Below are positions 39,409 to 49,178 of a stretch of DNA of 64,000 nucleotides, piece by piece. A program made the position numbers and the translations under genes. The stretch's first letter is position 1; every line of letters starts with the position of its first letter. The notes under the pieces were generated by a model. That model had not been told where the DNA came from. It saw only the letters and a program-made list of their open reading frames with translations, and ran no database searches. The DNA comes from Maniola hyperantus (lineage: Eukaryota > Arthropoda > Insecta > Lepidoptera > Nymphalidae), in NCBI RefSeq assembly GCF_902806685.2, contig NC_048563.1, forward strand, positions 372,001-436,000, read 5' to 3'.

Positions 39409-40090
39409 ACACAAATGTGTGTTCGTCGCAGAATTGTAAATATGGTAACGTATAGAAATAGAAATCCAAGATATTTAAGCTTGAATGAAACCTCCAAATA
39501 AATAACGTACCTACCTGCTTCGTTTTGATTTGTGATCTTAGTTATTTCAAAAAAAACAGCCAAGTATGGTCAGGCTCGCGCAATGAGGGTTCCGTACTAC
39601 AGTCGTATTATTTCGACATTTTGCACGATAATTCAAAAACTATGATACATAAAAATAAATAAAAATCTGTTTTAGAATGCACAGGTGAAGCCCTTTCATA
39701 TGATACCCCATTTGATATAGTTATCTTACTTCAAAAATTGAAAACACTAATTATCATTCATGACCACAATTTAATATTTTTTGTGTGATGTACCTAACCA
39801 CAAACTCACGATTTTCCGTTTTTTTTTCCCTAATGTCTGCTATAAAACCTACCTATCTGCCAAATTTCATGATTCAGGTCAACGGGAAGTACCCTGTAGG
39901 TTTCTTGACAGACAGACAGACAACAAAGTGATCCTATAAGGGTTCCGCTTTTCCTTTTGAGGTACGGAACCCTAAAAACAGCTAAAATATGTGTGTTCGT
40001 CGCAGAATTGTAAATATGGTGACGTATAGAAATATAAATCCAAGCGATTCAAGCAAAATTTGAATGAAACCTCGATATGAATAACGTAGT
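39409..40090 (+). repeat. Direct repeat pair flanking an R2 copy
   Basis: About 100 bp at 39409-39508 (GTGTTCGTCGCAGAATTGTA, GTATAGAAATAGAAATCCAA) recurs at 39983-40090. The R2 element at 39551-39977 lies between them. Confidence 0.7.
39551..39977 (+). repeat. R2 repeat, near full length
   Basis: AGCCAAGTATGGTCAGGCTC, TTTGACATTTTGCACGATAA-like text, TTCATGATTCAGGTCAACGG, a GACA microsatellite and TTTTGAGGTACGGAACCCTA. No terminal inverted repeat of useful length. The right-hand end is GC-poor. Confidence 0.75.
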
Positions 40091-40614
40091 TTTGGTTTTT
40101 GGCACATGTGTTATAAACAAATTTGATTGTATTACACCTATGATGAAAGTTACGTCCCTAAGAACTTGAGAAAAATTCAAACCCCTAAGGTTTTAGACCA
40201 AACTTTAGATTTTTTTTCTATCGAGAAAAGTTTGTCCAATCATGTTTTCATCGGGTAAAGTAATAGAGAATATAATGAAAAATATCACATATTAATTTCA
40301 CATTTTTAGGTCCACGCATTACGAACTTATTTTAATTTTAGTATCGACGAGAATGGAGACTGCCGCGTTAAGAGCTAGCGCGCACTACAGGAAATTTTCG
40401 TGCATTTTTTTCCCCGCAAAATCTGTGACCTATAGAAGCGCGTTGATATTTATACATATATCAACCCCATGTTTGATATACATATAAATAATGCGTCTAT
40501 TATATTATGTATTGCGTCAACACATTTGATGTGATCGTGGGAGTATTGCAAAATAAGTAAAACTATTATTTCATTCAAGGCTTCAAAGTTCCCTAGATTG
40601 ACGTTTTAATATTT
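40091..40614. other. AT-rich stretch without recognised features
   Basis: I see no open frame above 60 codons and no match to the repeat families defined here. Confidence 0.5.
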
Positions 40615-41043
40615 TTTATTGTTCCGTACCTCAAAAGGAAAAACGGAACCCTTATAGGATCACTTTGTTGTTCGTCGGTCTGTCAAGAAACCTACAGGGT
40701 ACTTCCCGTTGACCTAGAATCATGAAATTTGGCAGGTAGGTAGGTCTTATAGCTGACATTTGGGAAAAATCTGAAAAACGTGAATTTGTGGTTACATCAC
40801 ACAAAAAAAATTAAATTGTGGTTATGAATTAATAATTAGTATTTTCAATTATCAAAGTAAGATAACTATGTCAAGTGGGGTATCATAATATGAAAAGGCT
40901 TCACCTGTGGATTCTAAAACAGATTATTATTTGTTTTTTATGAATCATAGTTTTTGATTTATCGATCAAAATGTCGAAAAAATGCGACTTAACTACGGAA
41001 CCCTTGGTGCGCGAGTCTGACTCGCACTTGGCTGGTTTTTTAG
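40615..41043 (-). repeat. R2 repeat, inverted, near full length
   Basis: TGTTCCGTACCTCAAAAGGA, AAACCTACAGGGTACTTCCC and GACTCGCACTTGGCTGGTTT. Confidence 0.75.
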
Positions 41044-41272
41044 TTTGGACGTAGGCACCTACTTAGCTTTTGTACACATTATACCTAAATCCAAATAAGA
41101 CTTGCTAATTGATGACATTGGTTTTGTAGATGAGGCGAGAAAGTGGAACAAACAAATAAATAAACATTCATTGTCCCTGCATTGATAAATAATTAATTGC
41201 CTTAAGTATCTAGGTACCTACCTACTTAATCTAGTTAAGTTAAATTTTCTTTTGCAGAAAACTTTTGTTTTA

Positions 41273-41555
41273 TAGTCTGTAGTTCAAAGTGAGAACTCAC
41301 GCGCCATTTTAACTCTATGTGCCAACTGTCATGTGAAAAGTACGGTTTAGTATATTAATTAAAACTAGCTGCACCGGTGAACTTCGTTCCGCCTAAGAGT
41401 CGATTCAAACTTTTTAATTTTTTCTCTCCGTAAGAACCATCCTCTCCTCGTACTTCAAGGAATATTATAAAAAAAGAATTAGCGAAATCGGTTCAGCTGT
41501 TCTCGATATTTGCGATGAGCGACACATTTAATGATTTATTTTTATATATAGAGAT
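41273..41555 (+). repeat. M9 half copy and an unnamed dispersed repeat
   Basis: 41273-41345: AACTCACGCGCCATTTTAAC (M9 half). 41365-41554: AACTAGCTGCACCGGTGAAC, TTCGTTCCGCCTAAGAG and GCGAAATCGGTTCAGCTGTT to TTTTTATATATAGAG, a layout like R1/R3 but a different family. Confidence 0.55.
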
Positions 41556-41557
41556 TT

Positions 41558-41675
41558 TATTCAGATACAAGTTAGCCCTTGACTGCAATCTCACCTGGTG
41601 GTAAGTGATGATGCAATATAAGATCGATGCGGGCTAACCTGGAAGGGGTATGGCAGTTTTTATTAAACCCATACC
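41558..41675 (-). repeat. SINE-A 3' part, inverted
   Basis: TTCAGATACAAGTTAGCCCT, CAATCTCACCTGGTGGTAAG and GGAAGGGGTATGGCAGTTTT. Followed by a GATAGA microsatellite (41686-41712). Confidence 0.75.
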
Positions 41676-41714
41676 CAATTAGAGATGAGATAGAGATAGA
41701 GATAGAGATATAAA

Positions 41715-42000
41715 ATTGTAATAAGCTACCCGTGCGAAGCCGGTTCGGGTCGCTACTACATTCATATAGAGAGAGCCTCAATAGCTCAACCGGTATAGGA
41801 GTGGACTGAAAACCGATAGGTCGACGGTTCAAACCCCGCCCGTTGCACTATTGTCGTACCTACTCCTAGCACAAGCCTGACGCTTAGTTGGAGAGGAAAG
41901 AGGAATATTAGGTATTAAAAAAAAAAAAAATTTGTCTGTCGAATGCGTAAGCCCACCCGTGCGAAGCCGGGGCGGGGCAACTATCAATAAATAATTAGGT
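41715..42000 (+). repeat. SINE-C flanked by CCCGTGCGAAGCCGG words
   Basis: SINE-C at 41772-41925 (GCCTCAATAGCTCAACCGGT, GGTTCAAACCCCGCCC). On both sides (41728 and 41957) is CCCGTGCGAAGCCGG, resembling the Helitron-like 3' end. Confidence 0.7.
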
Positions 42001-42282
42001 AAATAATGTCCGGAGGTATCAAATATTTGGAAAGCTGTTTCCATCCTTGGACGTAAAAGTAAAGTAAAAGTTTAAAGTAGGATAACTAGCAATTAAGAAA
42101 TATCTGCAGCTAAATTGAATAACTACATTCAATTAATTTTAGTTATTTTAAAAATGTTACATAAAATTTTTGTTAAATATTCATTTATTCACTTCAAATA
42201 AGTAGGTGTGTAATTGCATAACTAATTTTTTAAATTATATCATCACTATTATTACCAGGAACCTACTTACTTGATTATATAA

Positions 42283-42665
42283 AAACTGGTCAAGTGCGAG
42301 TCGAACTCCCACACGAAGGTTCCGTACCATCGTACAAGAAACTAACTTTTTTTCATTCAACCATTTTGAAATTTTTAATATTTGTTGTTATAGCGACAGT
42401 AGAAAATTGTAATACACATTCTGTGAAAATTTCAACACTATACCGATTACGGTTTAAGATGAAGTGGCAATGGGCAGGGCACATAGTTCGTACAACCGAT
42501 AGACATTGGGGTCTCAAGGTGCTGGAATGGCGACCTCGCACCGAAGATGCAACGTTCGAAGACCAGAGAGTTCCCCATAATGTTCTCAAAGGTGTGTGAA
42601 GTCTGCCAATCCGCACTTGGCCTGCAGACCCGTACTTAGTAGTGAGCCGGCGATGGGTTGATCAA
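42283..42665 (+). repeat. Chain of R2, LINE-1 and SINE-B fragments
   Basis: 42283-42345 R2 left end (GGTCAAGTGCGAGTCGAACT). 42455-42560 LINE-1 (AAGTGGCAATGGGCAGGGCA, GGTCTCAAGGTGCTGGAATG). 42563-42665 SINE-B tail (CCATAATGTTCTCAAAGGTG, GTAGTGAGCCGGCGATGGGT). Confidence 0.65.
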
Positions 42666-42754
42666 TGAACATTTAGGGTAGAGAGCATCGATATAAATGA
42701 CACGATATGCCCAAGCGAACAAAATATTTCACGGTTTTGGAACCAAATAAATCA

Positions 42755-42910
42755 GCGCTATCTTCTATACTAATGAACGACCCGTTTGAAATCCAGACGT
42801 CACTGAGGTTACATTGGTGCTAAATAAACATTTTAGGACCAATGAGTCGGTGCCAGTTTGCTTGTTCAATGGCCCTATCCTTACGAAGTAATATATAAGT
42901 CAATGGTAAG
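42755..42910 (+). repeat. Inverted partner of the 18160-18310 remnant
   Basis: AATGAACGACCCGTTTGAAA, GAGTCGGTGCCAGTTTG and TAATATATAAGTCAATGG match the 18-kb element in opposite orientation. Confidence 0.6.
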
Positions 42911-43060
42911 AGTTTATGTTACACGTGTTAGTTATCATTTGGAAATCGACTTTCGCCGAATCGCACCATCTTCGTAGTGAAATTAATTAACTTTGCGCAG
43001 TTAGAGATGTACGACTAATTTGTGTTAATAGCTCTCTAACTGATACCGTGAAACTAACTA

Positions 43061-43227
43061 CAGTGCGACAAAACTATCTTGGCGCGTGGCGGAAATCGGA
43101 ACTAACGTTGCCATCAAGTGTCCCCTTTGTTCTTGTTTGAATATTCTAAGCATTTGCTGAGCATTTGTTCTCCAACAGCGCCCCCCTGTCAATGTCATTC
43201 AAGTGCCAAGAGAGCCTTGTCGCACTG
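43061..43227. mobile_element. Tc1/mariner-like MITE (family of the LARD host)
   Basis: CAGTGCGACAAAACTATCTT to GAGAGCCTTGTCGCACTG, preceded by TA. The right flank is CA instead of TA. It contains AACAGCGCCCCCCTGTCA. It shows what the element interrupted at 10829/17136 looks like when whole. Confidence 0.75.
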
Positions 43228-43575
43228 CAAAGTGTATTTTTCAATCCCGGAGACCAAAATGACAGTTCGTGTGTTGCCTGTTTTTTTCGGTTCTTCAATA
43301 GTGATCTGGTGCAATCGATACTTACCGATAATAGTAGATTGTATCATAAGGGAGCAAAATGATATTTTTACGGCGAGGGTGCTTTTTTGAGGGATTTTTT
43401 AGTACAATCCTGAACGTAGCGAGGGATTCAAAGTACGTCGCCCGAGCCAAAAATATATTGCGCCCGAGTGATACACTCTCCATTTCATCACCCTCTATGA
43501 GGAAATAAAAGGCGCCTCATATTTTATTCTAATATTATTATTAAATAAAACATAGACAACTAAATTAAAATTAAT

Positions 43576-43692
43576 CTAGGCTCTCATATATTTCTCCCGG
43601 GATTTTGCAGGTAATAGATTATCCATTACATTTCTTGCGTCAGTTCTAACAGGAGTTAATTGTATACTTTCACTGTCACTTGAAGAACTCAT
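43576..43692 (-). pseudogene. Possible N-terminus of a Crypton-type tyrosine recombinase
   Basis: A 38-codon minus-strand frame starts MSSSSDSESIQLTPVRTDAR and ends LLPAKSREKYMRA then TAG. From memory of the family, the LLP-KSREKY segment resembles the start of the N-terminal SAM-like domain of Crypton-derived recombinases. Nothing follows it here. The surroundings (43330-44160) hold ACGTAGCGAGGGATTC, CGCCCGAG words and a hairpin (GGCGCACTTATAA with TTATAAGTGCGCC, 43922-43984). Confidence 0.4.
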
Positions 43693-44257
43693 TTTTCAAA
43701 ACAAAACCATAGAATTTCTAACAATCGGTGAAAATTGACAAAAACGCGGGGTGTAGTTCGCGCGTTTTTTATTTTTATTTATTTGTTATTATTCAGCTGG
43801 CGGCGCGTCTATGGTCCGTCGTACCAGCCAGTCTTTATTCAAACAATTATTTGCGTTCGATTTCTTTGGCGCTGAACACTACGATGTTCCAAATTCAAAA
43901 AGGGCGCGGCAAAGATAATTTCGGCGCACTTATAAATAAATACGACGCAATTATCTTTTATTCGCACTTAATTATAAGTGCGCCGCAAACACCACCTTTG
44001 GGTGCACTTAAAGCCGAACCAAGTCGTCCTTTTCGAATAGATGGGATGAAAAATATTTATATAGGTTCTCTTGTGAGATGTGTAATGAGACAACAAAATG
44101 TGTTGAAAATAATTACAACTCAAATGAAATAAGTATCGGCTGATTCTCAATTTATGAGTTTTACATATTATAATATTGAAAAATTCCTTTTAGGGATTAT
44201 TTATGTAATTTCCGTTACCAATTATTATTCTTCTTTTAAATACTATTAGTAGTTTCA

Positions 44258-44423
44258 GTACCTGAAAAGGAAAAACGAACCCTTATAGGATCACTTTGTT
44301 GTCTGTCTGTCTGTCTGACAACTGACCCGCACTTGGCCGGTTTTTTAATCAAACCTACACCCTTTGGTTTCCCACAGTATTGTACCGAAACGCTTAATCG
44401 CTTGGCGGCACGGCTTTGTACCT
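44258..44423 (-). repeat. Internally deleted R2, then a SINE-A internal piece
   Basis: 44258-44347 keeps the two R2 ends (CAGTACCTGAAAAGGAAAAA and GCACTTGGCCGGTTTTTT) without the middle. 44355-44423 has GCTTAATCGCTTGGCGGCAC, the inverted SINE-A centre. Confidence 0.6.
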
Positions 44424-44738
44424 TACCTTATCTACCATAAAAGGGACCTACTTTTATGTGGATTACTAAAAATAACCAAAAATTCTATCAAATCTCAGTC
44501 ATGGTCGCGTATAAATAATTGAAATCACTTTCATATTTTCCTAACGAAACTGGGTAATATATTTAAAAATCACTTTCGTTTGGATACCACTTTCTAGCAT
44601 TCATCTGTGATTCTATGTCATTTCTCTTTGGCGAAATCTGACATTTAATTTTTCCGCCATCTTTGCAATTTGAGCTTCTTCACTTCATAGAGGCAATGAG
44701 GCTTTGTATTCCTACTAAAACTGTCAGAATTATTAATA

Positions 44739-44962
44739 ACTAGCTGATGCCAGCGACTTCGTCCGCGTGGAATTAGGTTTTTTTAAAAATCCCGTGGGAA
44801 CTCTTTGATTTTCCGGGATAAAAAGTAGCCTTTGTCACTCTCCAGGTCTTTATCTACACCCATGCGAAAAATCACGTTAATTCGTTGCACCGTTGCGACG
44901 TGATTGAAGGACAAACCAACAAACAAACACACTTTCGCATTTATAATAAGGGTACTGATAAC
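44739..44962 (+). repeat. R1, near full length
   Basis: CTAGCTGATGCCAGCGACTT, ATCCCGTGGGAACTCTTTGA, GTCACTCTCCAGGTCTTTAT, GACGTGATTGAAGGACAAAC and CGCATTTATAATAAGGGTAC. A good reference copy for the family. Confidence 0.8.
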
Positions 44963-44974
44963 CCATAATAATCA

Positions 44975-45105
44975 TTATCATCATAGTTAACGCCATCGCC
45001 AGTTCATTACTGACCACGGGTCTCCTCTCAGAATGAGAATAGTTTAGGCCATAGTCTACCACGCTAGCCCAGTAATCCTAGCGTGGTAGACTATGGCTAC
45101 GTGGT
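44975..45105 (-). repeat. SINE-B fragment with a fold-back
   Basis: CATCGCCAGTTCATTACTGA and GGGTCTCCTCTCAGAATGAG are inverted SINE-B. The last 19 bp (CCATAGTCTACCACGCTAG, 45049-45067) are repeated as an exact reverse complement at 45078-45096 after a 10-base spacer. Confidence 0.75.
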
Positions 45106-45437
45106 AGCTCTAAAAATAGGTAGATATATCACTAGAAATGAATATGTACAACTGTACAATAAACATACATCGACATATCGGAAAATTAAAATTCGCTCAA
45201 AAATATCGATATCGATCTCTTGAAAAGAGTAAATTAAACTAGTTGACGATTCAAAAGTACTTGTAAAAGTTTATTTGAATAAAAATCTATTCTATTCTAT
45301 AATCGATATCGATTTTTTTCGACAAGTATTCTCAAAGGAGAGAGGAGGGAGGAGATTCTTTTCGAGAGGAGATCCGTGCTCAAGTAGTGAACCAGCGATC
45401 GATGGGTTGATGAGGTATTTACACAGACAATTTATTA

Positions 45438-45903
45438 GGCATAATCATCAGGATCGACTCATAACCGGCTCACTACAGTGCACGGGTCTCCTCTCAGAGC
45501 GAGAAGGATTTGGCCATAGTCTACCACGCTGGCCATGTGCGGATTGGTAGACTTCACACACCTATGAGAACATTATGGAGAACTCTCAGGCATGCAGGTT
45601 TCCTCACGATGTTTTCCTTCACCGTTAAAGCAAGTGATATTTAATTACCTAAAACGCACATAACTCCGAAAAGTTAGAGGTGCGCAGTGGCGCGCAGGTC
45701 ATAGAGGCATAAAAGCACTGCTTACCTAGTTGAAATGGCTGTGCTCATTTTTTCATAATGACCTGTCATTAAATAGGTAGTTAGCTAACTAATGCTTACC
45801 CTAGGTTGAAACCCTGTCTACGCCACTGGGTGCGTGCCCGGGATCGAACCCCCGACCTCCAATTAGAAGGCGGACGTTTTAACCACTAGGCTATCACAGC
45901 TTT
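45438..45903 (-). repeat. SINE-B, inverted, interrupted by a hAT-like MITE
   Basis: ACTCATAACCGGCTCACTAC to AAAAGTTAGAGGTGCG, then the insert, then GGTGCGTGCCCGGGATCGAA to CACTAGGCTATCACAGCT. Both A and B box regions are present on the minus strand. A TTCTATTCT-type tail lies at 45244-45300. Confidence 0.75.
45685..45828. mobile_element. hAT-like MITE, 144 bp
   Basis: Ends CAGTGGCG and CGCCACTG. The interior TAGAGGCATAAAAGCACTGC matches the 55410-55552 element. GGTGCG is repeated on both sides; a full 8-bp duplication is not seen, perhaps because of later change. Confidence 0.7.
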
Positions 45904-46206
45904 TTAGGCTTCATGGCCTGTGGGTATTTAAAAAGTCCCGTCTTACAAAACACTTATGTTGGCACTTGATGGCAATTGGCAGCGCCGGAAAACCGGATCG
46001 GTCACATCCGGTGGTTCCGGAACTAGGCACTTGCCTACCGAGCTCGGAGTTACCTACCAGCTAGCTAGTGCCGCACAGACAGACTTTCTAACTCGATGTG
46101 TGACTAGCAGGTGTCATAATGTTTTAATCTTAATTTTTTTTTTTTTTTTTTTTTTTTAGTCGGTAGGAGTCCGGCACTATGTCCATGAGGATTTTCCCCT
46201 CCTAAG
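45904..46206. other. Unassigned stretch with long T and A runs
   Basis: It contains GCCGGAAAACCGGATCGGTC, a T-run of more than 20 bases (46135-46159) and an A-run at about 46208. No family recognised. Confidence 0.4.
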
Positions 46207-46224
46207 CAAAAAAAAAAAAAAAGG

Positions 46225-46660
46225 TGTCATAATCAACTTCATGACCAACTGTGTCGCATACGTGTCCCTGAATCCAACAGTACCTAATCTTCGTCCACGA
46301 AAAAATAAACTTTTCGTGGTCCCACATCATCGCACTGTTGCTAGATCTATGTCACCTATACCCCGTTCATTAGCATCGTTCAACGCGCTTTTGGACAATA
46401 ATGCTCAATGGGACCCATTTAATGATGGCTCTATAATACTGGTTCGGGAGTTACTGAAGTACGCTGAGAGCATTACATGAATATGTCATTCAATGTTCTC
46501 AGCGTACATATTCAAAATTATTTGATCTTTTATCGTTTTGTATTTTATGTCTTTTTTCTTGTACCTTTATTTGTATTTAAATTTATTATTAATCATCTAG
46601 TTAGTGTAAGTGGTGCTGCCGTTCTAATTAGATTTAAATAAATAAAATAAAAATTAAATA
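46225..46660 (+). pseudogene. LINE-3 3' end: polymerase C-terminus and 3' UTR
   Basis: Frame 46241-46480 reads NLRPRKNKLFVVPHHRTVAR, SMSPIPRSLASFNALLDNNA and QWDPFNDGSIILVRELLKYA, a conserved LINE C-terminus. TGA is followed by a hairpin (GTACGCTGAGAGCATT with AATGTTCTCAGCGTAC, 46459-46507) and a 3' UTR. Copies: 63690-64000 (inverted) and 18415-18660 (inverted, UTR only). Confidence 0.75.
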
Positions 46661-46703
46661 AATAAATAATCTATAAACATCAGTACCCTATCATTATTTT
46701 GAC

Positions 46704-47042
46704 AACCTCCCTGGCGCAGTGGTAAGCGCTGTGGTCTTATTAGTCCCGGGTTCGATTCCTGGCAGGAATTTGGAATTTTATCATTTCTAAATTTTTGGTC
46801 TGGTCTGGTGGGAGGCTTCGGCCGTGGCTAGTTACCACCTCACCGGCAAAGCCGTGCCGCCAAACGATTTAGCGTTCCGGTATCGGTACGATGCCGTGTA
46901 AACCAAAGGGGCGTGGGTTTATTAAAAAAACTGCCATACCCCTTCCAGGTTAGCCCGCTTCCATCTTAGACTACATCGTCACTTACCACCAGGTGAGATT
47001 GCAGTCTCGGGCTAACTTGTATCTCAATTTAAAAAAAAAAAC
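46704..47042 (+). repeat. SINE-A copy
   Basis: ACCTCCCTGGCGCAGTGGTA, CCCGGGTTCGATTCCTGGCA, GAGGCTTCGGCCGTGGCTAG and an A tail. One short deletion falls between the A and B boxes. Confidence 0.85.
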
Positions 47043-47044
47043 AA

Positions 47045-47420
47045 TGGTACCCTTATTATAAATGTCCTTCAATCACGTCGCAACGGTGCAACGGATTGAC
47101 GTGATTTTTTGCATGGGTATAGATAAAGACCTGCAGCGCGATTGCGGGAGAATGACAGCTACAATGTCACGATCGCAATCATCTCTGATTGGTTAACGCT
47201 CGCTCACCATTGACCTCAATGCATTGTTGCAACAAGAATCGCACAAATTCAGCCAATCAGAACAATTGAGATTGTAATAATGATTGATGCAGGTTTTAGA
47301 CAATCGCCCTACTAGAGAGTGACATAGGCTACTTTTTATCCCGGAAAATCAAAGAATTCCCACGGGATTATTTAAAAACCTAATTCCAACCGGATTAATT
47401 CGCGGCGGACATCAGCTAGT
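47045..47420 (-). repeat. R1 copy with an M8 MITE inserted
   Basis: R1 minus orientation is broken at about 47142, within ATAAAGACCTGCAG, and resumes at AGAGAGTGACATAGGCTACT (47314). The insert (47142-47312) is M8 (GGTTAACGCTCGCTCACCAT, GCATTGTTGCAACAAGAATC). Confidence 0.7.
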
Positions 47421-47682
47421 CTTCAAGAAATTTAAAATTATTTGGAAAAGGACTTTTTTATCTGCCCTAGGCCTTGAAATAGAAGTAGATTTTGTAATAA
47501 TTTGTAGCCAAAATGTGACAACAATCACATTCATGCTCCGTGGAGCAAGGTAATTGTCTCTATTCCGGTTGTTATAGTGACGAGTGACAATCGTTGCTTC
47601 ACTCATAGCCGGCTCACTACAGAGCACAGGTCTCCTTTCACTAGGCAAGCACCTCATAGGCGCCCCTCTAGCAGCCATATTA

Positions 47683-48103
47683 AAAAAAACCGGCCAAATG
47701 CGAGTCAGACTCGCGCACGAGTTCCGTACTGCAGTCGTATTTTTTCGACATTTTGCAGGATAATTCCAAAACTATGATTCATAGAAATAAATAAAAATCT
47801 GTTTTAGGATGCACAGGTACACCCTTTCATATGATACCCCACTTGATATAGTTATCTTACTTTGATAATTGAAAATACTAATTATTAGTTCATGACCACA
47901 ATTTAATTTTTTTTGTGTGATGTAACCACAAATTCACGGTTTTCAGATTTTTCCCCGAATGTCTGCATATAAGACCTATCTACCTGCCAAATTGCATGAT
48001 TCTAGGTCAACGGAAAGTACCCTGTAGGTTTCTTGACAGACAGACAACAAAGTATCCTATAAGGGTTCCGTTTTTCCTTTTGAGGTACGGAACACTAAAA
48101 ATT
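47683..48103 (+). repeat. R2 repeat, near full length
   Basis: AACCGGCCAAATGCGAGTCA, GATACCCCACTTGATATAGT, CTAGGTCAACGGAAAGTACC and TTTTGAGGTACGGAACACTA. Between here and 48413 nothing is recognised; 47600-47655 before it is a SINE-B scrap. Confidence 0.75.
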
Positions 48104-48413
48104 ATACAAGAATTCTTTAAAGATTTTAGCAAAGTTAAGCAGCCACTTAGAGTGACATACGCAGTAATTATACAAATGTTTGTAGAAAAGAATTCCTAGT
48201 TGTAAATGTAGTTGTAACTTGTATGTATAGTTGTAAAGTCAACACGTCCGCTTTCTACGCTTGACGTGAAGAAAGGAAAACCTGAAATCGCAGAGGCCGG
48301 AAGTTGCAGATGTGTCGTTCTGTGTATAATACCTAGACACTACCAGTTTGAGTTTGTTGCACTGTTGACTGTTTTGCGATTTCATCATTATTATGCAGTT
48401 TAAATCTATATTT

Positions 48414-48935
48414 ACAACAAAGTGATCCTATAAGGGTTCCGTTTTTCCTTTTGAGGTACGGGACCCTAAAAACCAGTGATAATAACTTCATTATTTACCT
48501 AATAATATTAGGTAAATAATAAAGTAAAACCCTTATAGCATCACTTTGTTGTCTGTCCGTCTGTCTGTCTGTCAAGAAACCTACAGGGTACTTCCCGTTG
48601 ACCTAGAATCATGAAAATTGGCAGGTAGATAGGTCTTATAGCAGACATTAGGGGAAAAATCTGAAAACCGTGAATTTGTGGTTACAGCACACAAAAAAAA
48701 ATTAAATTGTGATCATGAACTAATAATTAGTATTTTCAATTATCGAAGCAAGATAACTATCAAGTGGGGTATCTTTATATGAAAGGTCTTCACCTGTACA
48801 TTCTAAAACAGATTTTTATTTATTTTTATGCATCATAGTTTTTGAATTATCGTGCAAAATGTCGAAAAAATACGACTGTAGTACGGAACCCTCGTTGCGC
48901 GAGCCTGACTTGCACTTGGCCCGTTTTTTTAGATT
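48414..48935. repeat. Two R2 pieces head to head around a palindrome
   Basis: 48414-48472 is an R2 right end in plus orientation and 48525-48935 a longer inverted copy. Between them 48490-48521 is a perfect palindrome (ATTATTTACCTAAT and ATTAGGTAAATAAT around AATA). Confidence 0.7.
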
Positions 48936-49178
48936 GAAGTCATTTCTTTACGCGTTGTAGGAATGTTTCTCGCACGAGTTTTGGGAGGGCAATCCAATTA
49001 TTAGTGAAATATACATACTAACATTATAAATGTGTCTGTCTGTCTGTCTATCTGCTAGCTTTCTTTTCTTCTTACACATAATTCTCAGACATGGCAGTTT
49101 CCTCACGATGTTTTCCTTCACCGTTAAAGCAAATGATATTTAATTACTTAAAACGCACATAACTCCGAAAAGTTAGAG

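Noticed and set aside
43728..44132. 134-codon plus-strand ORF
   Set aside because: It crosses a hairpin and mixed repeat material, has no recognisable domain, and begins in AT-rich sequence without a promoter or splice context.
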